Shown: positions 16,041 to 24,662 of the stretch, piece by piece
Layout of the letters: every line of letters begins with the position of its first letter
How positions within the stretch are numbered: the stretch's first letter is position 1
From: an uncultured Candidatus Binatia bacterium
GTDB lineage: Bacteria; Desulfobacterota; Binatia; UBA9968; JAJDTQ01
Assembly: GCA_958295985.1 (NCBI GenBank)
Contig: OY282432.1
Span: 2,193,501 to 2,257,500 of the forward strand
DNA: 64,000 nt
Reading direction: 5' to 3'
The notes under the pieces: generated by a model
Databases searched by the model: none
What the model was told of the DNA's origin: nothing
What the model saw: the letters and a program-made list of their open reading frames with translations, nothing else
Program-made: the position numbers and the translations under genes

Positions 16041-17240
16041 GTGGACGTGGACGGTTCACAAAGCCCGGCCGTCACCGGGCTTCCGGCGAATACACGGCGC
16101 CTGCACGCCCGGGGCCGGGAGATCTACCTCGTCGGCACGGCGCACGTTTCGTTGGAGAGCATCGAGGACGTCCGCAAGACCGTCGAGCTGGTGGCGCCCG
16201 ACGCCATATGCGTCGAGCTGTGCCAGGCCCGGTACGAGGCCTTCACGCAGCCCGACGTGTGGCAGAAGATGAACGTCTTCAAGGTCATCAAGGAGGGCAA
16301 GGCGACCCTCCTGTTGAGCCATTTGGTCATGTCGGCATTCTACAAGCGTATCGGCGACCGGCTCGGCGTGCGGCCCGGGGCCGATATGCTGGAGGGCGTC
16401 AAACAGGCCCGCGAGCGGGACGTGGAGCTGGTGCTGGCGGACCGCGACGTCCAGGTGACGCTCAAGAGAACCTGGCGGCATCTCGGCGTCTGGAACAGGC
16501 TGAAGCTGATCTCCCTGCTCGTCACCAGCGCGCTGGTGGAGCCGGACATCGACAAGGAAGCCGTGGACGAGCTCAAGCGGCCGGACCGGTTGGGGGATGT
16601 CCTGATGGAATTCGCCGAAGCCTTTCCGGCCGTGAAGCAATGCCTGATCGACGAGCGAGACGTCTACCTGGCGCAGCGGATCAGGGAGGCCGAGGGGCAG
16701 AGGGTGGTGGCGGTGGTGGGCGCGGGGCACGTGCCGGGAATCGCTCGTGAGATTCACCGGGACCACCCGCTTGGACCCCTCGAAACCGTGCCTGAACGCT
16801 CGTTGTGGTCCCGGAGCCTCAAGTGGCTGGCGCCTTTGCTGGTGGCAGCGATCGTCGCGTACGGATTCTACAGCGCCGGCGCCGCCCACTCCCTGGAATC
16901 CATCTCCATCTGGGTCCTGGTGAACGGCGTGCTGGCGGCCGTTGGGGCGGCTCTGGCCCTGGGCCATCCGGTCACGGTGCTGGCCGCGTTCCTGGCCGCG
17001 CCCGTCACCAGCCTCAACCCGACCATTGCCGCGGGATGGGTCTCGGGACTGGTTCAGGCCTGGGTCAAGAAGCCGACGGTGGCCGACCTCGAGGCAATGC
17101 CCGAGGTGGTGACGTCGTTCCCCAAGGGGCTTTGGCGGAACACCGTCTCGCGTATACTCCTTGTGGTGGTATTCTCGAACCTGGGAAGCACCTTGGGAAC
17201 ATTCATCGGCGGCAGTTGGATCGCCGCGCGTTCGTTCTAG
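16041..17240 (+). CDS. TraB/PrgY-family membrane protein
   Basis: About 399 residues. The N-terminal TraB domain has GTAHVSLESIEDV near the start, ICVELC, and GAGHVPGIAREI near residue 230. The C-terminal third has about four transmembrane segments (from WLAPLLVAAIVAYGF to the end). The family includes enterococcal pheromone-shutdown proteins and metalloprotease-like TIKI relatives; its function in most bacteria is unknown. Start choice is uncertain. The GTG at 16041 is used, but a TTG at 16032 overlaps the creatininase stop (TTGA). Tight coupling to the creatininase gene is notable. Confidence 0.82.
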   Translation: MDVDGSQSPAVTGLPANTRRLHARGREIYLVGTAHVSLESIEDVRKTVELVAPDAICVELCQARYEAFTQPDVWQKMNVFKVIKEGKATLLLSHLVMSAFYKRIGDRLGVRPGADMLEGVKQARERDVELVLADRDVQVTLKRTWRHLGVWNRLKLISLLVTSALVEPDIDKEAVDELKRPDRLGDVLMEFAEAFPAVKQCLIDERDVYLAQRIREAEGQRVVAVVGAGHVPGIAREIHRDHPLGPLETVPERSLWSRSLKWLAPLLVAAIVAYGFYSAGAAHSLESISIWVLVNGVLAAVGAALALGHPVTVLAAFLAAPVTSLNPTIAAGWVSGLVQAWVKKPTVADLEAMPEVVTSFPKGLWRNTVSRILLVVVFSNLGSTLGTFIGGSWIAARSF

Positions 17241-17314
17241 CGTGGTGTCCCGTATGAACGGCGGGTGGATAAGGTGCGCATCTGAAGTATCCGTTTCTCG
17301 ACAGGAGGAGACCC

Positions 17315-18040
17315 ATGGCAGATCCGGCAAATGTCAAAATCGGCTTCGTCACACCGATATCGAGTTCGAGTCCTCACTTCGAGCCGTTCAGGGCGTGCAT
17401 TCCCAAGGAAGTGGAGATGGAGTTCGAAGGGCTGGGAATCGTCCGCGGGTCTCTGGAGAGCCTCAGGGGTGCGGACGACAGGGTCGTGGAGACATCGGCC
17501 CGGCTGGCGCGGGAGCGCGGGTGGCAGGGCGTCATCGTCAGCGGGGCGCCGGTGGAGGTGCTCAATCCGGGACTGCTGGGGAGGTTGAAGGAAGCCGTGG
17601 ACGTGCCGGTGACCACGGCGCTGGAGTCCTGCGCCGAGGCCCTGAAGTCGCTTTCGACCCCCAGGGTGCTGCTGCTGACCCCGTTCGTCGAGTCCATGAA
17701 CAAGCTGATCCGCGACTATCTCGCCGGCTGCGGCATCGAGGCAATCTCGCCCGCGGATACCTTCGATGACTATCGCGACGCCATGAAAGTCGAACCCGAC
17801 GACGTGTACGCGCTCACGGAAACGGCGTTCAAGGCGAACCCGGAGGTGCAGGCGATCTACTTCCAGGGAGCGGTGCTGGATCCGTTGAAGGTTCTGGACC
17901 GGATCGAGCACGATTTGGCAAGACCGGTGGTGGCGAGCAATCCGGCCATGCTCTGGTTCATGCTCTCCAGGGTGGGTTTCTCGTGCAGCATTTCCGGCTA
18001 CGGAAAGCTGTTGCGGGATTGGCCCGGCATCAAGGGCTGA
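17315..18040 (+). CDS. Asp/Glu racemase superfamily protein (maleate isomerase/AMDase-like), catalytic cysteines not seen
   Basis: A 241-residue protein of the group that holds maleate isomerase and arylmalonate decarboxylase. The N-terminal IGFVTPISSSSPHFEPF, the TTALESCAEALKSL segment and the VVASNPAMLWFML tail fit. In relatives one or two Cys sit in the loops after the second and the last core strands; here those loops read VIVSGAPVEV and AIYFQGAVLDP, so both Cys appear missing. It may be catalytically altered or inactive, or use other residues. AGGAGG precedes the ATG. The gene is convergent with the coiled-coil lipoprotein gene. Confidence 0.72.
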   Translation: MADPANVKIGFVTPISSSSPHFEPFRACIPKEVEMEFEGLGIVRGSLESLRGADDRVVETSARLARERGWQGVIVSGAPVEVLNPGLLGRLKEAVDVPVTTALESCAEALKSLSTPRVLLLTPFVESMNKLIRDYLAGCGIEAISPADTFDDYRDAMKVEPDDVYALTETAFKANPEVQAIYFQGAVLDPLKVLDRIEHDLARPVVASNPAMLWFMLSRVGFSCSISGYGKLLRDWPGIKG

Positions 18041-18095
18041 GAGGCCGGCGGGCGAGAGGGCGGCCGATACTGCGAGGTCCGGAGCGCCGCGCGCG

Positions 18096-20564
18096 TTAAG
18101 CCCGGAATCTTCCGTAACCCCAACCGAGGGCTCCGAGCCCCACGACCGCGCCGAAGATCCATTGCCAGTAGGGCTCCAGCACCAGCTTTCCCTCGATCTG
18201 CTGCTCGAGGGCATCGCGTTCAGCCGCGGCCACGGTCATCTGCCGGGTGAGTTCCTGTTTGTCGGCGCCCAGGGCCGCCACCGCCTGATCCTTTTCGGCG
18301 CGGGTCTGTTCGAGTGCGCGGTTGGTTTCATCCAGTTGCCGTTGCAGTTGTGCGGCGGCCTGGTCGTGTTCGGCGGTGAGGGAGGCGAGTTTTTCCGCGG
18401 CCTCCTGTTCTTTGGCGGCCAGGTCGGCCGCGGCCTGATCCTTTTCGGTGCGGGTCTGTTCGAGTGAGCGGCTGGTTTCATCCAGTTGCCGTTGCAGTTG
18501 TGCGGCGGCCTGATCGTGTGTGGCGGCGAGGGAGGCGAGTTTTTCCGCGGCCTCCTGTTCTTTGGCGGCCAGGTCGGCCGCGGCCTGATCCTTTTCGGTG
18601 CGGGTCTGTTCGAGTGAGCGGCTGGTTTCATCCAGTTGCCGTTGCAGTTGTGCGGCGGCCTGATCGTGTTCGGCGGTGAGGGAGGCGAGTTTTTCCGCGG
18701 CCTCCTGTTCTTTGGCGGCCAGGTCGGCCGCGGCCTGATCCTTTTCGGTGCGGGTCTGTTCGAGTGAGCGGCTGGTTTCATCCAGTTGCCGTTGCAGTTG
18801 TGCGGCGGCCTGATCGTGTTCGGCGGTGAGGGAGGCGAGTTTTTCCGCGGCCTCCTGTTCTTTGGCGGCCAGGTCGGCCGCGGCCTGATCCTTTTCGGTG
18901 CGGGTCTGTTCGAGTGAGCGGGCCACCTCGGCCAGACGCTCTTCAAGCTGTTTTATGGCGGTTTGATGCGCGGACGCCAGCGTGGCCATTTGCAATGCCA
19001 ACTGTTGTTTGTCCGCGGTCAATGCGCCCATCGCCTGTTGTCGCCCGGCCTCGGCCTTCTCCAGGGACCGTTCCGTTTCGGCGAGTTGCTGTTCGAGTTG
19101 ACGTCTGGCCGGGTCCTCTGCGGGGTCTTGCGCCGTCATCTTCCGTTCGAGGGCGGCCAGTTCGGCCTGAGCCTGTTCCTTTTCGGTCCGGGCCTTCTCC
19201 AGCGATGTTGTGGTTTGATCCAGTTGTCGTTGCAACTGTTGGACGGCCTGTCCATGGCCGGTCTCCGACTCCGTCAACTGTTTCGTGAGGTCTCGTTGGT
19301 CCGCGGTCAGGGCAGCGAGTGCCTGTTCCTTTTCGGTCCGGGTTCGTTCCAGAGAACGGGTGGTCTGATCCAGTTGTTGCCGTAACTGTTGGACGGCCTG
19401 TTCATGGCCGGCCTTCAACTCCGTCAACTGTTTCGTGAGGTCCCGTTGACTGGCGGTGAGGGCGGCGATTTCCCGGTCCTTTTGCGTCCGGACCTGTTCC
19501 AGAGAACCCGTGGCTTGTGCCAGTTGTTGCTGTAGCCGCTGGACGGCCTGAGCATGGGCGGCGGTGAGGGATGCAAGTTTCCGGGCGGCGTCCTGCTCGT
19601 TGGCGGCCAGGTCGGCCAGGGTTTTCTCGTTTTCGGCGCGGGCTTGTTCCAGGGAGCGCGTGGTTTGGTCGAGTTGCTGCTGTAGCCGTTGGACGGCCTG
19701 AGCATGGGCAGCGGTGAGGGATGCAAGTTTCCGGGCGGCGTCCTGCTCGTTGGCGGCCAGGTCGGCCAGGGTTTTCTCGTTTTCGGCGCGGGCTTGTTCC
19801 AGGGAACGCGTCACCTGTGACAACTGCTGCTCCAATCGAGTCAGAGCCGTCTTCTGGGTGGCGACTTCGGCCTCCAGGGATTGCCTGAGTGCGTTCAGCC
19901 GATCGGTTTCGGTGCTCATCTCCCCGATGGCACGATCCTGCTGCGCGAACTGGGCGGCCAGCCCTTCCACTTGTGCTCTCAGTTCGTCCCGCTTGCGCGC
20001 GAGCGCGGCGAAGTCGTCCTCCAGCGCGGTCTTGGCCGTGGTCAGAAGCGCGTTCTGCTGCTCCAGAGAATCTCTCAGACTGGCCAGTTCCCGAGTCCTC
20101 GCGTTCAAGTCCTGCACGGTGGACGTTCTCTGGTCGAGCTGTACGGTGAGTTCATCGACGGTTCTGAGCGTGCTGGCCCTCTCGGCCGTCAAAGCGGCGA
20201 CTCTCCGCCGGTATCGGTCCGCCGTGCTGCGCCCCTCATCGATGACAGCGCTCATTTCCGCTCTGACCTGGGCCAGGGACGCCGTCAACCGGTTGATCTG
20301 CTGTCGGGCGTCCGCGAGCTCCCGCCCCCTCAACTCGATCATCTCCTCGGATCGGTTTGCGTCCAGCGTAAGCTGATCGACCCTCGCTTCGAGAGCGGTG
20401 ACGTCCCGGCCTCGTTGCTGGAGGTCTTGCGTGAGGGCGGCGTTTGCCGCCTCCACGTTTTGCTTTTCGCGGTTCAGTTGCTCGTGTTCCTCGAGAGAGA
20501 CGCATGAGGCGAGGGACATGAATAGCGCGACCAGAAGGCAAAGGGTTTTCGTGTGGGACATCAT
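18096..20564 (-). CDS. Large coiled-coil lipoprotein with C-terminal membrane helix
   Basis: About 822 residues. It starts with a lipoprotein signal (hydrophobic run, then lipobox LASC with V at +2). The rest is almost continuous heptad-like coiled coil (QLQRQLDETSRSLEQTRTEK and so on) built of 50-residue repeats. Two near-identical copies of a QLDQTTRSLEQARAEN type and about four of a QLQRQLDETSRSLEQ type are seen, with divergent ones around them. The last about 30 residues (WQWIFGAVVGLGALGWGYG) form one membrane helix with a short basic tail. An in-frame extension of 28 codons upstream lacks a signal, so the ATG at 20564 is chosen. Function is unknown; an envelope spacer or tether is plausible. 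Confidence 0.8.
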   Translation of the reverse strand: MMSHTKTLCLLVALFMSLASCVSLEEHEQLNREKQNVEAANAALTQDLQQRGRDVTALEARVDQLTLDANRSEEMIELRGRELADARQQINRLTASLAQVRAEMSAVIDEGRSTADRYRRRVAALTAERASTLRTVDELTVQLDQRTSTVQDLNARTRELASLRDSLEQQNALLTTAKTALEDDFAALARKRDELRAQVEGLAAQFAQQDRAIGEMSTETDRLNALRQSLEAEVATQKTALTRLEQQLSQVTRSLEQARAENEKTLADLAANEQDAARKLASLTAAHAQAVQRLQQQLDQTTRSLEQARAENEKTLADLAANEQDAARKLASLTAAHAQAVQRLQQQLAQATGSLEQVRTQKDREIAALTASQRDLTKQLTELKAGHEQAVQQLRQQLDQTTRSLERTRTEKEQALAALTADQRDLTKQLTESETGHGQAVQQLQRQLDQTTTSLEKARTEKEQAQAELAALERKMTAQDPAEDPARRQLEQQLAETERSLEKAEAGRQQAMGALTADKQQLALQMATLASAHQTAIKQLEERLAEVARSLEQTRTEKDQAAADLAAKEQEAAEKLASLTAEHDQAAAQLQRQLDETSRSLEQTRTEKDQAAADLAAKEQEAAEKLASLTAEHDQAAAQLQRQLDETSRSLEQTRTEKDQAAADLAAKEQEAAEKLASLAATHDQAAAQLQRQLDETSRSLEQTRTEKDQAAADLAAKEQEAAEKLASLTAEHDQAAAQLQRQLDETNRALEQTRAEKDQAVAALGADKQELTRQMTVAAAERDALEQQIEGKLVLEPYWQWIFGAVVGLGALGWGYGRFRA
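18325..18920. repeat. 150-bp in-frame tandem repeats (about 4 copies)
   Basis: The DNA repeats with an exact 150-base period: TCCAGTTGCC recurs at 18331, 18481, 18631 and 18781, and TTTTCCGCGG at 18391, 18541, 18691 and 18841. Copies differ by only a few bases. Each unit encodes 50 residues of coiled coil, so copy-number change would lengthen or shorten the protein without a frameshift. Confidence 0.95.
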
Positions 20565-20721
20565 ACCTGCTACCGTCGTGTTCCGTTTATGGGCGTTTCG
20601 GACCGCATCCGCGCGGGCCGTCGTGGCACGTGCCGCAAATACGCCCATGTTACAAAAGAGTTAAGTTACCTAGCAGACTTGGGCGGCAACAAGCAACGCT
20701 CGAACGTCAACATGAAACGAC

Positions 20722-20746
20722 CCGTTACTTGCGGGACCGGACAATA
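20722..20746. mobile_element. Solo terminal repeat of the MITE-like family
   Basis: CCGTTACTTGCGGGACCGGACAATA matches the right end of the element at 20745-20908 except for one base near the tip, and shares its final TA with the first TA of that element. No left end is recognisable upstream (20565-20721 shows nothing else clear), so this is a remnant or the edge of a different family member. Confidence 0.6.
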
Positions 20747-20908
20747 GTGTCCTGTCCCGCAAATAACGGCGCCAATCTGCTGGTCCTTTTTGCCGTCGGC
20801 TGCGTTGCTCCTCCTCGCGTGGTGTTTGGCCACTGCTCGTCGTCGCGCCTTGCCGACAACAAAAAGTCCTGCGCATCTTGGCGCCGTTACTTGCGGGACC
20901 GGACACTA
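20745..20908. mobile_element. MITE-like element, copy A (164 bp)
   Basis: It begins TAGTGTCCTGTCCCGCAA and ends with the inverted counterpart ...TTGCGGGACCGGACACTA. The terminal inverted repeats match at about 23 of 25 positions, and much of the inside is also imperfectly palindromic. Ends are TA, as expected for TA target duplication by IS630/mariner-type transposases. It has no coding capacity. It is nearly identical to copy B at 24660-24822. Its right end supplies the TAG stop of the CaiB gene (20906-20908). Confidence 0.8.
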
Positions 20909-22081
20909 GATGACCTGTCGTCCGCGCAGCTCCTTGATGGCGCCCGGGGCGTACCCCAGGGCTTGCAGGATTTCGTCGGTATTCTCACCGAGCATCGGCG
21001 GAGGCGTCGGGGTCTCCGGCGGCGTGCGGCTCATGTTGACGCCGCTGCCCACCAGCTTCACCTTTCCCATCTTCGGGTGCTCCACTTCGATGGGGAAGCC
21101 GTACTGCCGCACCTGCTGATCGTTGAACATGTCCTCGAGGTTGTTCAAGGGGGTGGAGGGCACGTCGTGCTCTTCGAGCTTGCGCAGCCACACGTCGCGC
21201 GAGTCCCGGCCAAAGATGGCCTGGAGCTCCTCTTCCAGCAGGTCGTGGTTGTCGGTGCGGCCCTTCTTGTCCGCGAACCGTGCATCTTCGGCCCATTCAG
21301 GCCGCCCGACGACTTCCAGCAGGCCGAGCCAGAACTTGGTGGGGGAGGAAAGGTGTACGACGAAGGGTTTGCCGTCCCGGTCGACGAAGGCAAAGACGCC
21401 GGCAGTGCGGGTGCGGTCGGCCCGGCTGGGCACCACGCCGGTCTCGAAGAAACGGGCGCAGTTCTCCGCGGTGAACGACACCGACGCCCGCAGCAGGGAC
21501 GTTTCGATGATCTGTCCCTCTCCGGTCATCATCCGGTTCACCAGCGCCGCCAGCACGCCGTAGCAGGCGTAGACCCCGGTGAGGTGGTCGGACAGGGAGA
21601 TGCCCATGCCCTTGGGTTGGTCAGGGTCGGTGAGCAGGCTCAGCAACCCGCTCATTCCCTGGCCCACGGTATCGAAGCCGGGCCGGTCGCGATACGGTCC
21701 TTCCTGGCCGAAGCCGGAGATGGAGCAGTAGATGATCCCGGGGTTCAACGGGCGAATCGTGTGGTAATCCAGCCCCCGGCGGGCCATGACGCCCGGGCGG
21801 TGGTTCTCGATCAGCACGTCGGCCTCGGCCGCCAGCCGGCAGCAGATGTCCCGGCCCTCCTCGCTGCGGATGTCCAGGGTGATGCTCTTCTTGTTCCGGT
21901 TCAGGCTGCAGAAGGTGGCCGAGTAGAGCCGCTCGCCCCAGCCCCGGAACGGATCGCCGCCTTCCGGTTCCTCGACCTTGATGACTTCGGCGCCCAGGTC
22001 GGCCATGAGCATGGAAGCGAACGGGCCGGTGACGTAACTGGCCAGCTCCAGGATCCTTATGCCGTCGAGTGTTCCCGCCAT
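20906..22081 (-). CDS. CaiB/BaiF family CoA-transferase
   Basis: A 391-residue class III CoA-transferase that moves CoA between a thioester donor and a carboxylic acid. Family marks are GIRILELASYVTGPFASMLMADLGAEVIKVE at the N-terminus, NRNKKSITLD, LIENHRPGVMARRGLDY, and RPGFDTVGQGMSGLLSL, whose Asp is the expected catalytic residue. Length is standard. The stop codon lies in the tip of MITE copy A. The gene starts four bases after the hydantoinase-B fusion gene, so the two are one operon, which suggests activation of the carboxylated product to a CoA ester. Confidence 0.93.
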   Translation of the reverse strand: MAGTLDGIRILELASYVTGPFASMLMADLGAEVIKVEEPEGGDPFRGWGERLYSATFCSLNRNKKSITLDIRSEEGRDICCRLAAEADVLIENHRPGVMARRGLDYHTIRPLNPGIIYCSISGFGQEGPYRDRPGFDTVGQGMSGLLSLLTDPDQPKGMGISLSDHLTGVYACYGVLAALVNRMMTGEGQIIETSLLRASVSFTAENCARFFETGVVPSRADRTRTAGVFAFVDRDGKPFVVHLSSPTKFWLGLLEVVGRPEWAEDARFADKKGRTDNHDLLEEELQAIFGRDSRDVWLRKLEEHDVPSTPLNNLEDMFNDQQVRQYGFPIEVEHPKMGKVKLVGSGVNMSRTPPETPTPPPMLGENTDEILQALGYAPGAIKELRGRQVI

Positions 22082-22085
22082 GGTG

Positions 22086-24314
22086 TCAGGCCTCGATGTG
22101 GATGTCCCAAAGGTCTTCCTCGCCGCCGAGTTCCGGACAGTAGACGTCCACCTGGAGCAGCGTGGCGCAGCCGGGACAGATGTATTCGTGGTACCGTCCC
22201 AGATAGGGCTCGCCGGAGGCCGGCCGCTGGCCGCCGATCTCGTCCAGCTCGACGACGCGTTTGAGACAGCGTTTCTTGTAGTTTTCGTCGGGACTGCAGA
22301 AAGCGAAGCCGCAGCGCATGCAGCGGATCCGCTTTCCGCTTCCGTCGCGGACCACCTCGAGGGTCTCGTGGATCCGCGTCACCGGCTGCCAGCCGGCGGT
22401 GTCGCCGTTGGCGGCCGTGTCCGCGGTTACCGGCGTGGCCTGTTCGAACCGGGCCTGCCGTAGGGCGCGCCGCTGCGCCTCGGTCCCGGCCTCGTCGACT
22501 TCGGCGTCCTCTCCGCGCAAGACCACGCCGTAGACCCGCCGCGCGGTGTCTTCCGTGGACACGCCCACCCGGACGTCCCGCGCCACCGCCGCTGGTTTCC
22601 GATCCAGCGGATCCCCGTAGCCGCCGCCGCTCTGGACGTAGTCGCTCAAGACGGTGAACTCGGGCAGTGACACGCGCCCCGGCGCACCTTCCGGCACCAG
22701 CACCTTGCCCCAGCCGTCGCCTTCGATTTCGTCCAGCCGGGCGGGGTAATGACCGGCCGCCAACCGCTCTCCGATGTCGCCGTCGGTCAGGAAGATGGCC
22801 CGGATGCCGCCGGGTCCCGCGGGATGCCCGCCGAAGAGTCCGTAGGCCCCCTGGGGTATCCAGCCGTAGGGCTTGAAGTCCACCGAGAAATCCTGCGAGC
22901 CGTAGACCATGAAGATCCGGTAGGTGCCGACCCCGCCGCGATACTTGCCGAACCCGGAGCCGTCGGTGTTGTGGTTGCGCGAGAAATAGAGCAGCGGGTA
23001 CTGCATCTCGGTGCGCTCGACGTCGCTGATGCCCCCGGAGGGGATGTTCATGTGGCCGCCGGTGTTGACGCCGTCCCGCAACGGCGTGGCCCCGAGTCCG
23101 CTGCCGTGGATGTCGTAGATGCCCATGGCGGTGCGGACGCCCTCGCGGTTGTGACCGGCGGGTATGTAGCCGGGGCCGCCTTCGTACCAGGTGGCGTACC
23201 ACGTCGCCGGCACGTCCTGGTGCCGGCCCGCGGCGAACAGCATCTTGCCGGCGGCCTCGCACACCGCCGCCACCAGGATGCCGCCCACCACCGGGGCGGC
23301 GGCGCAGGCCGCGGGGAAGCGGCAGTTCAACACCGACCCTTCCGGGACCACGAGATCGATGGGGACGAACTTGCCGTCGCTCCAGGGGACGTCCCAGAAG
23401 AGCGTGTTGGTGATGGCGACGCCGATCAGCGCCCGGGTGCTGGGGAAGGTCGAGTTGACGTCGCTGGTGGTCTGGGGGCTGGTGCCGGTGGTGTCCAGCG
23501 TCAGGTGATCCCCTTTTTTCGTGAGCGTGCACATGATCCGGAGCGGCGCGGCCTTGCGGCTCCTGGTGTCCAGAAAGGTCAGGTAGGTGCGTCCGGTCCA
23601 GGTGCCGTCCGGCAGGGATTTGAGCTTGGCGCGGGCTGACGCCTCGGTGTCGCTGATGATCCGGGCGCCCGCGGCCTGGACGAACTCCAGGCCGAACTTG
23701 TCCACCAGACCGAGATAACGCCGGGCGCATACGTTATTGCCGGCGATCATGGCCTTGAGGTCCAGCCCCACGTACTGCGGGTCCCGGCACTGCTCGGTGA
23801 GGGACTTGAACACGTCCTCGCGGAAGATGTCGCGTTCCACCACCTTGAGGCCCATGATCCGGATGCCCTCGTGGAAGATCTCGGTGGCCGCGCCGCGCAG
23901 GTTGCCGCCGGTGTCCGCGGTATGGGTGCTGGTGGCCACCCAGCCGATGAGCCCGCGGTCGTGGAAGATCGGCTTGATCACCATCATGTCATAGGTGTGC
24001 GCTCCCGCCACGTAGGGGTCGTTGAAGAAGAACTGGTCGCCGTCGAAGAACCCCGGCGACTCTCCGAAGCAGTCGATGAGGTTCTTGATGGCGTCCGACG
24101 TCGCATGGGCGAAACGCAGGTGCCCGGAGCAGGCCAGCACCATCGTGCCGGCGGCGTTGTAGAACGAGCTCATGCACTCTCCACCCTGGGCGACGATGGG
24201 GGAGGCGGTGACTCGTTGCAGCGTCATCCGGCCTTCCTCGCCGATGGCCCAAAGACGGTGCAGGAACATCTCGTAGCGGATGGGATCGATTTCGCAGGTA
24301 GTATCGGGGTTCAT
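22086..24314 (-). CDS. Hydantoinase B/oxoprolinase family protein fused to an acetone-carboxylase-gamma-like zinc domain
   Basis: 742 residues. Residues 1 to about 600 are HyuB/acetone carboxylase alpha-like: ECMSSFYNAAGTMVLACSGHLRFAH, DGDQFFFNDPYVAGAHTYDMMVIKPIF and STHTADTGGN are typical. The last about 90 residues carry CMRCGFAFC, a later Cys, and YICPGCATLLQVDVYC, a four-Cys zinc-ribbon pattern like the small gamma subunit of acetone carboxylase. The ATP-using HyuA/beta partner is not found in this window. It forms an operon with the CaiB gene. Likely role: carboxylation or hydrolysis of a ketone, lactam or hydantoin, followed by CoA activation. The exact reaction is unknown. Confidence 0.85.
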   Translation of the reverse strand: MNPDTTCEIDPIRYEMFLHRLWAIGEEGRMTLQRVTASPIVAQGGECMSSFYNAAGTMVLACSGHLRFAHATSDAIKNLIDCFGESPGFFDGDQFFFNDPYVAGAHTYDMMVIKPIFHDRGLIGWVATSTHTADTGGNLRGAATEIFHEGIRIMGLKVVERDIFREDVFKSLTEQCRDPQYVGLDLKAMIAGNNVCARRYLGLVDKFGLEFVQAAGARIISDTEASARAKLKSLPDGTWTGRTYLTFLDTRSRKAAPLRIMCTLTKKGDHLTLDTTGTSPQTTSDVNSTFPSTRALIGVAITNTLFWDVPWSDGKFVPIDLVVPEGSVLNCRFPAACAAAPVVGGILVAAVCEAAGKMLFAAGRHQDVPATWYATWYEGGPGYIPAGHNREGVRTAMGIYDIHGSGLGATPLRDGVNTGGHMNIPSGGISDVERTEMQYPLLYFSRNHNTDGSGFGKYRGGVGTYRIFMVYGSQDFSVDFKPYGWIPQGAYGLFGGHPAGPGGIRAIFLTDGDIGERLAAGHYPARLDEIEGDGWGKVLVPEGAPGRVSLPEFTVLSDYVQSGGGYGDPLDRKPAAVARDVRVGVSTEDTARRVYGVVLRGEDAEVDEAGTEAQRRALRQARFEQATPVTADTAANGDTAGWQPVTRIHETLEVVRDGSGKRIRCMRCGFAFCSPDENYKKRCLKRVVELDEIGGQRPASGEPYLGRYHEYICPGCATLLQVDVYCPELGGEEDLWDIHIEA

Positions 24315-24362
24315 GGGCTCCTTTGCCCTTTCTCTTGAATTCGACAGAGGACACTAACAACT

Positions 24363-24662
24363 TTGGCAGGCCGGGTCCACATACGCCGATTGACTCGTTG
24401 GCGGCATTGTGTGAGGTTCGCGTTCATGGTCACGTTCGCGGCTTGGGTGCTGTTCGCCTGGGGCGCCTTGGCGGCCGGGTACGGCGCCTACGCGGTGTCG
24501 GCGGCCGCGGCTTCTCAAAGCGCCTGTCACGCGGCGCAGGCGGGGGCCGCGTTGCTGATCGCCACGGTGTCCGTCAGCGCCGGCTTTCTCGTGTTGGTGG
24601 CAGGTCGTCTCGGACGCGTTCTGCGGCCTCCGGAGGGCGTGGCGGAGGAAGAAGGACGCTAG
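24363..24662 (+). CDS. Small two-helix membrane protein, C-terminus set by a MITE
   Basis: A 99-codon frame from a TTG (or 78 codons from the ATG at 24426). It has two clear hydrophobic helices (MVTFAAWVLFAWGALAAGYG and ALLIATVSVSAGFLVLVAGR) and a charged tail. I do not recognise it. Its stop codon TAG at 24660-24662 is the first three bases of MITE copy B. Without the element the frame would continue. It may be a truncated or chance frame; the well-formed helices favour a real gene. Confidence 0.4.
   Translation: MAGRVHIRRLTRWRHCVRFAFMVTFAAWVLFAWGALAAGYGAYAVSAAAASQSACHAAQAGAALLIATVSVSAGFLVLVAGRLGRVLRPPEGVAEEEGR

Noticed and set aside
18325..18920. Regular repeats considered as a CRISPR array
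   Set aside because: The 150-base period has no unique spacers, lies in frame within a coding gene, and encodes a 50-residue coiled-coil unit.
20630..22264. A 544-codon plus-strand frame through the MITE and CoA-transferase
   Set aside because: It is antisense to CaiB and its start region is MITE sequence; there is no protein-like signal.
24349..24356. GGACACTA octamer as a third MITE end
   Set aside because: Only eight bases match and the adjoining sequence does not continue the TIR.
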